Shown in pieces: positions 23,195-62,520 of a stretch of DNA of 64,000 nt (position 1 is its first letter; each line of letters begins with the position of its first letter). The notes under the pieces are model-generated. The model was given only the letters and a program-made list of their open reading frames with translations. It was not told the DNA's origin and ran no database searches. The position numbers were made by a program, and so were the translations under genes. This stretch comes from Pyxicephalus adspersus (taxonomy: Eukaryota > Chordata > Amphibia > Anura > Pyxicephalidae): contig NC_092859.1 of assembly GCF_032062135.1 (NCBI RefSeq), forward strand, positions 38,209,906-38,273,905. Direction: 5' to 3'.

Positions 23195-23575
23195 AACCCA
23201 GCCAAAGGGTCTTGGCAGCGTAAATGTATTACCTTAGGCATTTCTTCTAGAGCTTATCCCCTTGTTTCCTACTGTAGGTCCCAGGTTTAAACCTCATCCA
23301 GGACATCTGCATGGAGTTTGCAGGTTCTTCCCACGTTTGCGTGGGTTTCCTCTGGGAGCTCCGGTTTCCTCCCACATTCCAAAAACAAGCAGTAAGATTA
23401 TTTGGCTTCCACCCAAAAAAATGACCTTAGACTGTAGTAAAGACCTATGACTATGGTAGGGACATTAGATTGTGAGCTCCCTTGAAGGACAGCTAGTGAC
23501 ATGACTGTGGAATTTGTACAGTGATGCTTAATATATCAGCCCTATATAAATATTGTGTAATAATAATATTCTGAT
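23195..23575 (+). mobile_element. tRNA-derived SINE
   Basis: The head has an A-box-like TGGCAGCGTAA and a B-box-like GGTTTAAACCTC. The body reads GCATGGAGTTTGCAGGTTC, GCGTGGGTTTCCTCTGGG and CCTCCCACATTCCAAAAAC. The tail has TTGTACAGTGATGCTTAATA and CCTATATAAATATTGTGTAA followed by TAATAATA. This body is a common vertebrate SINE also seen in amphibians. A body-only copy lies at 47445-47590. Confidence 0.75.
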
Positions 23576-24490
23576 TTAGCTGCTAGTTCTGCAAAAAAGG
23601 CAAAGTTTAAAGAAGTTTGTTTTAAGAATAGAGTTATTGTGTGCCGAACCATTACCAAATATGCCATATATTATCCTGACCCTGGTTGTTATTATTATTG
23701 TAACTACATTACAATAACCCTGTTGCTGTTTTCCAGTATCAGCTGTTATTGCTGTTTTTTTCCATTTGATGATTTGCTTTAAGGTAGCAAGGTGCACATG
23801 TTTCTGTAATATTTAGGAGACAGTCTTTGAATTCCAGATAAATAGAGGTGTGAAAATTACATCCAATTTGGTTTGAAATGTAAAAACTGTAAATATGTCT
23901 GTATTAAGTCATTTATTCAACATGATTTTTTTGGACCTGAGAAAAATATAATAGAAGACTCAGATAGAGCACTGGATATCCTAGACATAGTCAAATGACT
24001 AAAGTAAAATATCACTCTGGAGTATACAATTTCTTCAGCTGTTTCCCACTGGGAAATGTATAAAACCCTTGAGAGGTCTCAGTCTCACCAGCAATGACAG
24101 CTTATCTCTGGTTTAGTAAAGATAATTGATACCATCCTTTGCTCTAGTAAATAGATTTTGACTTTTTAGGCCAAGGTGAAACCCTGGCATGTTGAGGTGG
24201 TAGGAGGTTTTCCGAAGAAAACGAGACTGACATAAGCTCATCGTAATGAAACATGGGCCATATTGCTTTTTAAATGTGAAGAACATAAAGGTACAATTTA
24301 TTGAAACTTTAAATCTTAGTACAAATCATAAAGGGAACATAACTTATTTGCCTGAAGCTTTTAAAACTCTGACAAAGCTTTTATATGGTGTAAAATTCTG
24401 CTGTGTAGTAGTTTGGCATACTTGCAACACAAAACAAACCAAATCTGTGATTCATAGAAGTAGGAATTCCTAACTTCACCCAACAATGTA
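23576..24490. other. No gene seen
   Basis: AT-rich spacer between the SINE and the mariner derivative. Only motif-free short frames. Confidence 0.5.
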
Positions 24491-24981
24491 CAAAGGGGTG
24501 CTGAGAAGTTCCTGGCTTTGCCCCCTTCCAGATGAAATAAAAAAATGAGTGTGGGGGCATATGACAACCTCATATCTTAGTATGTAACTGTGCACATATC
24601 AGGTCTTTGCGACTCTTAAAACTGTTTTTTCTTTTAGTGAGAAGCTGTGATGGCAGAGGCACAAGCAAGTTTCACGTCGTTGGAATTACGGGCCGTCATG
24701 AAGTTTTTGTTTCTCCATGGAAAGCCTGCAAAGGACATTCACACTGAGATGTCACAAACACTGGGGGAGAAGTGTCCTTCCTTTCCCTGGAGAAACAAAA
24801 ACTTCATGACGGCCTCTGCCATCACAGCTTCTCACTAAAAGTAAAAACAGTTTTAAGAATCGCAAAGACCTGATAATTGCACAGTTACATACTAAGATAT
24901 GAGGTTGTCATATGCCCCCACACTCATTTTTCTATTTCATCTGGAAGGGGGCAAGGCCAGGAACTTCTCAGCACCCCCTCG
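24491..24981. mobile_element. Palindromic mariner derivative with transposase N-terminus
   Basis: TA flanks (24489-24490, 24982-24983) bound inverted ends GGGGTGCTGAGAAGTTCC and its mirror, and the arms match for over 200 bp. On the plus strand ATG at 24650 opens MAEAQASFTSLELRAVMKFL, then FLHGKPAKDIHTEMSQTLGE. This is the N-terminal helix-turn-helix start of a mariner transposase. Near 24777 the sequence turns back into an inverted copy of the same N-terminal region, lacking about 30 bp. There is no catalytic domain, so the element is non-autonomous. Confidence 0.8.
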
Positions 24982-25257
24982 TATTTCTGCCTACTGACAC
25001 CTTAATGATCATACACCTTCCCATTCTGCAAGAAAATGTACACCACTCTACTTTCATTGCAGTCAATATTATTCTTTAATTAGAATGCTTTAGATATGAT
25101 GAAAAGAGAAACATGGCTTAAAATGAGGGACCCTAAATAAATAGTGTTACCCAGTTTTGCTTTTGAAAGTGAATGTTTTTTTTTTTTAACCAACACCTTT
25201 TGATCCTGTTTTGTAAGCAGATCACTGGTGAAAACACCAATCCAGTCCTGTCCTAGA

Positions 25258-25681
25258 GTAAAGCTACGTACACACTTCCAATTATTATCGTTGGAAAACG
25301 AACGACGAACGATCCTGCACGATATCTACGAACGATCGTATAGCACCGATCCTGCACATAACGACACGATCGTTCGTAGATATTGTACACACAATAGATA
25401 CGATCGTTTGAGCGATAGAGGAACTATGTGCACGACAGGAAAGTGAACGAACGTTCGTTCATTACGCATGCTCAGACCATGGACGATCAACGAACGATCG
25501 TACACACGAACGATGTTCAACGATCGTCGTTCAATCCGGTCCGCCGGTCCGGTCGTTCGTTTCCAACGACTTTCCTCGTTCGTCGGCGTCGTTGGTTACT
25601 TTTTTACGAACGATTTTTGCCCAATCGATCGTTCGTCGTTCGTTTTGAACGATAAAAATTGGAAGTGTGTACGCACCTTAA
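25258..25681. mobile_element. GTACACAC-ended MITE rich in CGAACGAT words
   Basis: It begins GTAAAGCTACGTACACACTT and ends AAGTGTGTACGCACCTTA, inverted repeats. The 420-bp interior holds more than a dozen copies of CGAACGA/TCGTTCG in both orientations and is far richer in CpG than its surroundings. The open frames across it follow from the repeated words and are not taken as genes. Confidence 0.75.
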
Positions 25682-28600
25682 GAGTGCTGTCCCACCACAG
25701 ATATAGTACAAAAATTTGTGTTTTCACCCTTCACAGGAGGCCATTAAAAATGTAAGACCAGAATAAAAATATGTAGGATGGCCTATGCGGTGAATGGGCT
25801 AAACTAAAATAAGCACTGACAAAAATTCACTTCTTACAAAAAATAAATTAGGCAATTAAAATGAACCAATGAAATGAAAAAATTCAGTGATTAGATGGTG
25901 GCGGTAAAAAAGGTTTGTATGTGTGAAAGAAGAGGAGGGAATAGATGACCTTTTTAGGAGCTTGTTGGTACAGTTTCACACTAAACCTTTGGTGAAAATG
26001 TACAATACAAACATTTTTGTACTATTGGAGATTTTATTCTAACTACACACACAAAAGGCAAAAACGTTAACAGATTTTTTTTATTGCTAATCCTTACAGT
26101 AGAAACAGTTTCTGTTTTCAAAATAATCATTATTCATTAGAAGTTTACAATGCAGAAATAAAAATCTCAGACTCTATAAAAGGTTAAATAAAGTGGAACT
26201 GTAAAACAAGCATAATTATAACTACCACAAAAGATAAAATGATGCAAAACTATATTCTCATTATTGCTTAGTTCATAGAAAATGCAAGTTTTAAAGTTCA
26301 TGTCAAAAAAGCAGCAGCTGTTTTGTTACTGAAAAGTGTGAGCAAACATTTTATAAAACAGTTCTAGACAATGTCGTGAATGCTACTAAGCGCTAATGTC
26401 TCTTGGCTCTTGTTGGCAGGTGAGTAAAAACAAAATAGGTATAAACTGCTGTGGTGGGGGTGCCTGACTTTAAATTCAATCTGTTTTAATCTGTTTTACC
26501 CTGCAAAGACAAATCACAGTTATACAACATAGAACAGCTGAAATAATATCAGTCTTTCAATCCGCCACTCCTTTTTATCATCCCATAGCATGGACAACTT
26601 AAAAGTAAGCAAAGATCGTCATGCAGCATTCTTTCATTCTTTATGGCCTAAGGCTTCCAGTTTTGAAATACTTTCAGTTATTAGGTTGTTCATGTACACA
26701 AAGCTAAAATAAAAAGGGTAGTAGCCATTGTATTTTCAGTTATAACATATATGGGGTCTATATATAATACAGTAAAACTGGCATTTTTCCTGGTGGAGGA
26801 TTTTCCAGATCCATGTGTTTTCAATGGCAATGCCTGATGTCTCATGGTTGGTGCATGTCAGATTCAATGCTTTACAAACAAACCCCCTGGAGTCAAGTTG
26901 TACATGTCTATCCAGCTAAATTCAGAAGAATGAGAAGCAAGAAGTACAAAAATCCATTATTTTGGTTTCACTTTTATGCAGTGCAGTGATCTTTCGTAAC
27001 ATCAATAAATCTATCTCACCTAAAGGAAAACTGTATGAATCCGCACACTGCTAAAACTTGGGCTGGACTACGTAGGTCTGTTGCACAAGTTGCACAAATC
27101 ATTAAAGCTTTCCAAGGCGGCAAAAGATAGATTATCATGGATCATGCATTTATTATGCAATATAAACCTGGAATGGACCTGGCCTACAATTGAAATCTTT
27201 TTGCCAACTAATCAATTGTTTTTAAGAAATTCATTTCAGGTTTGCAAGTTTTCCCATGATAGTCTGTCTTGTCCAGTCTTGGAGAGCTTTAATAAATCAA
27301 GCTCCATACGGGCAGACATGTGTGTGTAGAGGACATGGGGACTTTAAATTAATGCAGAACAAAAATTCAATGGCATCACTGATAGCGCTTTGTATCCCTT
27401 TCCTTATGCATGGTATTATTTCCTGTTTACCCAGCTTACCTTAGTTCAAAGCATAAGCTTTGAGTGCAAACTTGTTGACTTTGGTGTAGGTGGCTTTATA
27501 ACAGGTTTTACCATTTAAAGTTCACCTTGACCTTGCTTTGATGCATTAGAAGAAGCAAAGTATAGTTAAAAATAGGAGTTTGTTTTAAGTCATTGGAGAA
27601 AATGAAAATCACATGTGGCTTCCAATACAGCAGTTACTATAAATTGGGTAATATAGGTCAAGCTTAACTCTTAAAACTTGTTGAAAAACTCTTCTAACAC
27701 ATGAAATGAGGTTCAGGTAGTTCTAGTATGGTTCCCTGCTAGAAAAACAACACTTACATAACCCTTGTGATCAGGAAAACTAGACAGTTTTGATAATTTC
27801 CTATTCTATCCAGAATTACAAAAACCTCCTTGGTTTGACAGACCCTTCAAGTTTATTCTTTTATTATTATGCTTGCAGTTTTTTTAAAAACAAGTAAGTT
27901 GATGGTGTGAGATAATTGATGGCTTCACCAATGATGAAGGCGAGTTTCACAGCTTGAGTATCCCCTGTATTCGTCTACTGACCCACAAAGCTCAGATAAG
28001 TCCCTGTTATGCTCAGGCTGGTATAACATAAAACTACTGCAGTTTTTTCATTTCGTTCAGTGAAAAAAATGAGTCTACAAAAAAATTTCTTAGTAATGCT
28101 AGAAAATAAAAAAAAAAATTCACATTTTGCATGTCACATAATTAAAATGATTGCCTTAGCGCTACACATTTCAGTTGATGCTCTTCATTTAAAGATATTC
28201 AAGGCTCTAACAGGTAGCCTTTCATCTTGTCCTCCATTGCCTACTGATTACAGCACTCTAAACCGCAGCGAGGGGTAAATGACTGCCTCCTTAATTCCAC
28301 TAGAATACTAATTTACAAACTGTTTTCTTCTGGAACAACGCCCTTATGAAAGAGTTTAATTTTGCACTGCCACTTAAGAGAGGCCTAGAATTGTGCTTCC
28401 CATGAGGATACCCAACTCTGCCATCATTGGTAGCATGTTTTTGTAGTACCAAAATGGAGCCTTTCCAAGCAAGTGAAGAAAAAGTTAGGCACGCAGTTTT
28501 GTGTGGCATTCAATATATGGAAATCAATGGAATTTTCTCCCAGTTCTTTTGTAATTGTATTCAAGTCATTGCTATTGCACAATCCCTCATTGATACAGTG

Positions 28601-31431
28601 AAGTTACATTTGTAAACACAAATTAAATTTTGGGTGCTGTTTCATTAATGTGATGGAGCTGTGTTGGAACTGAGCTCTGCCCACCTTCTGCAACTGTACT
28701 GAGGCTGGTGTAGACTGAAGGGATTGTATATGTAGTCCCTCACACTATAGAGTAATACATTGGTTCCACTTTGGAATAAATTTATTGGCGGTATGAATAT
28801 TTTCAAGTACACCTATTCATGCCAAAAATATGAAGCATGACATTGCTAATTCTGGCTTTTGAAAATGTTTGTTGTTCTAAAATGGGAATCTGGAACAAGT
28901 ATACAGGTGAGGGCTTTTACTGACTTTAAAGGTCTGATAACATTTCTGGGGTCAGGCATAACAGCCAGGCAATTACATTTTTATTTTGCAGGGACATTCA
29001 CATAAATATTGTCATACTATGTTTTATATCACATATTTATAAAGTGTCTGTGCATATAAGGTACCGAGAAATGTCTATAGCATATCTGTAGATTTTTACT
29101 TCAAAGGCTGTTCTAGGGGAATGTGGCATAATAGGTTAAAAAGTCTCTCAGCTCACTGGTGTCTTCTGCTGTTAAGCCAGCACCAAGAATGTCTAACAAG
29201 GCCTCCTCCACCTTTTTTTAATAGGCTAAGACTGTTTGTGGTTGTGCAGAAGACTGACACCAATTTACTCAAATATGGGCCTATGTCCATGGCCAGCTAA
29301 AGCTAAGTGTTAAAGTCCTGTTTCTTTTTGGATTATTCTATTAAAGTGATGCCCACTAACAAGTACAATAGAATGTGGCTACAATAGAATCTAACTAGAC
29401 AGAATAATAAAAAAGGAACAGAAAAGAAAAAACAATGTTACATTTTTTTTACCATATGTGTAGGAAAAAGTGTCATTTGATTGATTGGTTGCTATGAGTT
29501 GTGCTGTACCAATTATTTTAGATGGTAAAATTTATAAACAAAGGAACTGTAGAATTTTTTACACTCGCCCTAGCTATGCTCTGCCAACACTATGTACTTC
29601 TGCACTATATATAATCCTGTACAGTGCTACCATGCTGAATTATATTTAAAGTAGGTAGTAGTACACAACGAACTATGAAACTTATGAAAAACTATGCAAT
29701 TTACTGTTATTTGCTGAAAAGGCAGCGGAATTGAATAGAAATACAAAGAACCTTAATATACAACATTGCAACATTACTTTACACAAAGTTTACCTAATAT
29801 GTATCCACAAAAGATTTTTTTATTATTTTTTTTATATATTATCAAATTCAGCTTAAGCTGAGCACTGTACAGAATAGTTACCACCAGTGACCTTGGTATA
29901 CCATATGTCAAGCTTTACACCAATAAATCATTTTACCTCAAACAATAAAGATATCTATAAAAAAAAAAGTTTCAAAACGTAAATTCCTCCAAGGCCATAC
30001 CACAAAGGACTGTACAAAACACGTTCAAAATAAATGGAGTGTATGATGGAGAGAAAGTTCATCATCTCCTATCCTGCTGGCAACATTTTAACAAATAGAA
30101 AATGAACTAAAATGTCCATTTAGCAAAAAATGATTTTTGGTAGCACAGAAGAGGAAGGTTTGATCCCTTCCCTTTTACTTCTGTATGTGCAAGAAGGAAA
30201 GTGCCTAGAGAAGAACATATAAAGGCCAGAATTAAGTTTATTCAAATTCTTGCGTCACTGATAACCGGCACGTTTCAGAAGAACAAAGGGTCCCCCTTCC
30301 TAAGGGCTTAGTACTGTTAAATGAAGAGTTTATGTATTATCATAAAGGGTAATTAGTATAATCACTACAGATGTTAGTTAAGGCTTATCTAGCATTTTCA
30401 TATTGAAGAAAAGAGTCAATCTTCATCCATCACTCTTGGGAGAGTTTCCAAGATGAATCATTCTTCCTACACAGTTTAAAACCTAACCTAACGTAATGCT
30501 TTAGGAGATTCTAAGTCCCACATATTTCTTCTACCCTCAAGAAGAGAGAGTAAATCTCTGAGCACCGAATAGCAGTAAAAACCCAACAGGCATTCAAGTC
30601 TTTCCCCATTCTATCCAAAACTGGAAAAACATTTTTGGCTTGGAATAGAAGTAAAAAAAAAATTGTATGGCTTAGTTTATCAAATCTGTAAAAAGAAAAT
30701 ATGCATCTGACATTCTGGAAACTTGACATCACCATTTTCAATGTGGAAGCTGGAATAACAATATGTTTATTTTGCCAAGTCTTTTCTTTACAACATTAAC
30801 ATGGAGATTTTAGATCAGGGAGGGGCACCATGTGAAAAGTGGCTTAGGCTTATTATACATGAGCAGCTAATTTTGAACTTGACCATCCAATTCAATTGAT
30901 GTTCTGATTGGTAAATGACTGATACAAGGTTCCAAAACACTACACACAAGTATAAGAATCTGTCTTTCCGCACATCGATCCCATATGGTGGATTGCTGAA
31001 CTCAGGAGACAACTATATATTTTCACCAGAGACATTCACAAACATTTGTTCACAAACATCTAGTGTATGTATGAGGCACTCTATCATTCTATCATTATAC
31101 TAGAGTGAGACTAATGGTGTTGGTGAAAGATGGGAACTTCAAACCCACTAATCGTGCCTTGAAATATGTAAGCAGAAAAATGTGTATGTAGATATTAAAG
31201 ACAGGGTGGTAAAGTTCTATATGTAAAAATTTTGCCAGTTCTTCCACTTTTTCTGCAAACTTATTATTTAAACGGACATCCAAAATGATTTGTTGTCTGT
31301 GTCAGCACTACAGATTGTTGGGAGCCAAGTGGTTTATGTTCCATTTTTCGTTGTTATGTGCCAGTGCCTACCAGTGACAGATAAGACTGCTAAGGAAGAA
31401 TGGAAGAATTGTGGCTACATGCAACCTAACA
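25682..31431. other. No gene seen; partial palindromic MITE at 27096-27305; possible far 3' UTR of LONRF at the upper end
   Basis: AT-rich. The segment 27096-27305 (TTAAAGCTTTCCAAGGCGGC at the left and its mirror AGCTTTAATAAATCAAGC at the right) is a diverged palindromic MITE. From about 30240 up, the sequence may be transcribed as LONRF 3' UTR. No open frame shows a domain. Confidence 0.45.
30237..30771 (-). promoter_or_regulatory. Candidate polyadenylation signals for the LONRF gene
   Basis: Reading the minus strand from the LONRF stop codon, the first AATAAA hexamers I find are at 30771-30766 and 30242-30237. I saw no earlier AATAAA or ATTAAA. If used, the 3' UTR would be about 2.3-2.9 kb and would include a hAT-like MITE and a 132-bp tandem duplication. 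This is positional inference only. Confidence 0.25.
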
Positions 31432-31693
31432 CAACCTTTCTCAACCAGATTTCCTCCAGAGGTTGCTAGGGGTTCCTTGAGCCATGAGCAATTTGTGTGT
31501 CTCGGATCAGTACAACTGACACCAATGATCTGTTTGGCTGTGAGGGTGACATTCTTCCCAATAGCCAGTAATGTAAGAGGAATTCTCACTAATGTACTGC
31601 GACCTGTGGATTATAGTAATTATAGCAGGTGTTATATGAAGACCTGAAAGTTATTTCAAGGATTACCTATGCTAAAAAGGTTGAGAAAGACTG
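31432..31693. mobile_element. hAT-like MITE
   Basis: The left end CAACCTTTCTCAACC and right end GGTTGAGAAAGACTG are inverted. The 8-bp flanks ACCTAACA and ATTTAACA agree at six positions, fitting hAT target duplication. It sits in the probable LONRF 3' UTR. Confidence 0.6.
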
Positions 31694-32581
31694 ATTTAAC
31701 AATGTAAAAACTTCTGCATGTTTACTCTTCCACATGGACTGGTAAACAAGCATTTTCTTCACAGAAAGAGCTATGTTCCTGAAAATGAACTGAGGTTTTG
31801 TGTCATGGTCAGTTTAAACATCAAAAAGGCCAAAGTTTGGGTGATCAGTGGTTTAGATCAATACTTCAAATTCTTTCTTATCCTTTCCTTTACTCCTGTA
31901 GGGCAACAGTAAAACAGTTACTTTGTTTCCCTAACACAGAAACATATACTCAAGCATTTCCTCCATTCAGACTCCAGAAATAAAAAAAAAAAAAAGGTTG
32001 ACTTGTCAAAGCTTAGATTGACTTATGGACTCCTTCTACTGCCCTATGTGTCATTGTTAGATCTATCACGGGGCACATTGAAGGTTACCAGTACGTGACA
32101 TGCTCAACAACCAGGAGTGTTGAATGGACAGATTGAAGAGCAAAGAAAAGTCATTATATGCTACTGAAGAAGAGAGCTTAACAACCTGTTGCACCATCAT
32201 TTAGCAATGTTTTTTCAATAACACAACATATATCACAGATACAATTTAAATCAATGGCTAAAATAGGAAAAATCTTGCTTCATTAAAAATAAGTAAGTAA
32301 TAGCTATTTATAATAAAGTGCAAGAGTGCCAACTAGACACTACTGCAAGAAAAAGTTCACCAATAAAAGCAGTGCCGAACTGCACTTAGAAAGGGTTACT
32401 TCCCTTGTAGTAAAACGCACAATTTTTTTATCTTAACGAGAGCTACATATGCTAGTACTTTCAATAAGTTTTAAGAATAAATATACAAACTGAAAAAAAT
32501 ACACAGTTAAATTATGTAAAAATGTAACTGAAGAATCATTATGTGAAGTCTGAATAATTTGCAGTGAAAAAGACAGCAGAA

Positions 32582-32830
32582 AAAGTGAACAAAACAACTA
32601 AAGCCAAGTTCAAAAAGTATGCAAATAAGAAAAAAATAGAAACACCTGAATTATCAAAAACTAGAAACAGTTCTAGCTAAATTGAGAAGCCACCTAATCA
32701 TAGGACAATAGAAAGAGTGAACAAGATGGCTAAAGCCAAGTCCAATAAGTATGAAAACAGGAAAAGAAACACCTTATTATCAAAAACAACAAAAAGTTCT
32801 ATCCAAATAAAGAAGCCACAGAATCAATAA
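32582..32830. repeat. Tandem duplication, about 132-bp period
   Basis: Unit 1 (32582-32713) and unit 2 (32714-32830) share GTGAACAA, CTAAAGCCAAGT, AATTATCAAAAAC/TTATCAAAAACA, AAAGTTCTA and GAAGCCAC blocks in the same order. It lies about 260 bp beyond the LONRF stop codon, so it is probably in the 3' UTR. Confidence 0.65.
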
Positions 32831-33089
32831 ATTTCATTACTTAAAGGTATTGCCCCTTATCTGAAGTTTTGGGGATATATATACATTTCTGATGATCATT
32901 AAGGTTCCAGTGAAAACATATTGTTCTTGTAATGAATAGCAGTACTTATTCTGTGCATTGCAGTCAATCGAAGCAGCAACATTACTCAGGAAAGTTAATC
33001 CCTTGTGGACGGATTGTGCAGAACTTTTAAAGAGTATGCTTTTTGTCGCATTAAATTTTACTCATTATGGTACAGAAGCCTTCGGGAGC

Positions 33090-60432
<27,343 letters not shown>

Positions 60433-60633
60433 CTGCAAGGACAACACAATTACAATAAATATTAAATAATAAGAATAAATGGTAAAACTAGTGCACAAAC
60501 TATGTGACCCCCTGGAAGTATGAATTTCATACATTGAACATAGTTTACTTTGCTTTATAAAGCCTATTTCTACCTTTTGGTCATATGCAACATTGTAACA
60601 TGGGACATTCATGTAACGAGTGTATCTTTAGAT

Positions 60634-60929
60634 CAGTGTTTTTCAACCGCTGTTCCGCGGCACACTAGTGTGCCTTGAGAGATCTTCGGGTGTACCGTGG
60701 GAAATTATCCAATTTCAGTTAATTGGTCCCAAAATGATTTATTTACTGCAAAAAATTTGTCTTCATTTGTCTATACCAGCGATGTATAGTGATAGGCAGA
60801 ACCAAAAAAAACTCTTCCACTAGATGGCAGCAGGTAGCTAATTTACGTGTCTGACTTTTTGGTGGTGTTCCGTGGGATTTTTCTAATTGTAAAATATGTG
60901 CCGCGACTAAGAAAGGTTGGGAAACACTG
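60634..60929. mobile_element. hAT MITE with perfect 8-bp target duplication
   Basis: It begins CAGTGTTTTTCAACC and ends GGTTGGGAAACACTG, flanked on both sides by CTTTAGAT (60626-60633, 60930-60937). The duplication and CAGTG/CACTG ends are diagnostic of hAT insertions. It carries a perfect CTCF-like core at 60817-60828. Confidence 0.9.
60817..60828 (+). promoter_or_regulatory. CTCF-like core inside hAT MITE
   Basis: CCACTAGATGGCAGCA fits CCASYAGRKGGCRSYV at every position. It sits within the hAT MITE, so other copies of the family would carry it too. Confidence 0.4.
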
Positions 60930-61948
60930 CTTTAGATACAGAGTGTGGAAGGGCTAGAATGTCTAGGGGTTTTCATTGTTGTCTCTGTCTCCACATGGGA
61001 AATAACCATCTCCATCTGTGTTTAGTGGTCAGAATGACAGGAAGTGAGAAGGAATCTCAGTGTGGATGAAAACTAACAAAAAAAAAAAGAAAATTTACAC
61101 TTTGAATATCTGACAATAACAGTAAATTATCCGTATATTCAAAGAGGAAACAAAACATTTTTAAATTCCCTTAAATATATTTTAAATGGACAGTCAAAAA
61201 AAAGTACTTACTGGCACACTGAATGGCATTTATACAAAAATAATTGATTTACCATGGGATAATTGCTGTACAAGCAGGCTGCTCCGAACATTTATGTTCT
61301 GTTTTATGGAGGGGAGAGGGAGGGGGACAAGGGAGAGGTACCCCACTGCAGAGACTACAATAGTCCCTACTAGCCAATGGTCTTTTGGTGGTCCGGGACC
61401 AGTGGTAGACATAGCCAACAGTGGGTCCCAGTGCAGAACTGATTTGGCACTTCCCTGCTGAACTGATTTGGGCTCCCGTTGAAGTCCTGGCCCTTGTGGC
61501 ACACTTTGCAGTTCTGTCTGCCCCTGTCTGGGATGGCCAATCACTAAATAATCATGTCTTGGGACACCTCTACTGACATTAGGTCACCGATTGGGCAATG
61601 AAAATCGAGCATCTGCACAGACTTTAGGGGCTATGTTACACGGCGATCCAGTCATTGGCATGAATTAGCCAGTGCCAGGATCAATACAAAGAAATAAACT
61701 GGGTAGAACAATACTCCCCCGGTCTCATATATCACTTCCTACTGGCCAGAGGAACAGGATATCACTTACCTGGACCTATAGGTAGTGACACATGGGAGCA
61801 TTTTCTCTGTAGCTTTTAGAGATCCTGTCACTGGCCTGTACAAGAACAAACTAAACAGTTCAGAGGAAGTTTTAGCATGGTGAGGTGTTAAAACCTCTTT
61901 CAGTTTTATATTGTATACGGTATATACATCCTGTAACTGAGAATTCAG

Positions 61949-62116
61949 TGTTCAACCCAGAACTTTTTTTAAGCCAGGCAGGAAGAAATTGTACGCGGGT
62001 GGCAGCCCCTGTATTGGGACCCAACTCTTTACTAACCACCCAAAAACAACTGGATGGTTATTGAAAAGTGCCGGGTGGTGAGCTCGGCTAAAAGGAGCTG
62101 GGGAAAACACTGGATT
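61949..62116. mobile_element. hAT-like MITE relic
   Basis: It begins CAGTGTTCAACCCAGAAC and ends GAGCTGGGGAAAACACTG, inverted CAGTGTT termini. The interior has ACCACCCAAAAACAACTGGA. It is the same family as 57337-57500 in reverse. Confidence 0.6.
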
Positions 62117-62276
62117 TACCCTTTCTATGTATCCTGGAGACCATTGTAACAAAGATGGAAAGCATTTAAAAAAATAATAAATCTTCAACAGTTGAAATGT
62201 CACGAGAACAGGAACATTTTCCTATAGGGACTTGCTCCAGAGACAACTGTCCTAAGAGCCATTTTTCATTCACTTT

Positions 62277-62520
62277 GGGGTTAATTTACTAAAGGAATTA
62301 TATATTACCACTTTGCAAATTATTCATTCACTTAGTATAGTGAATAGGGTGATAGTTCTCTTTGCAAAAAATAGCCAAACAGGATTTTTCCTTACACATG
62401 CCTGAATTGTTGAAGTTCACAGAGCTTCCTCTCATTTACCAAGCAGTGAAATAACTCTTGAAAGGAGATACCTCACTTTGCTATGTGAACATCCTTTAAT
62501 CCTTTAGTAAATCAACCCCC
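62277..62520. mobile_element. Palindromic MITE with GGGGTTRATTTACTAAAGG ends
   Basis: GGGGTTAATTTACTAAAGG at the left and CCTTTAGTAAATCAACCCC at the right are inverted. Interior complementary stretches include CACTTTGCAAAT and CACTTTGCTATGTG. A single end of the family appears near 36080 (TTTGGTAAATCAACCCC). Confidence 0.65.

Noticed and set aside
23195..23305. tRNA gene
   Set aside because: The A-box and B-box-like words belong to the head of a SINE followed by its body and tail; no cloverleaf can be supported.
25228..25755. Several overlapping plus frames rich in Arg/Asp/Ser
   Set aside because: They come from repeated CGAACGAT words in a MITE. The periodic peptides reflect the DNA repeat and not a protein.
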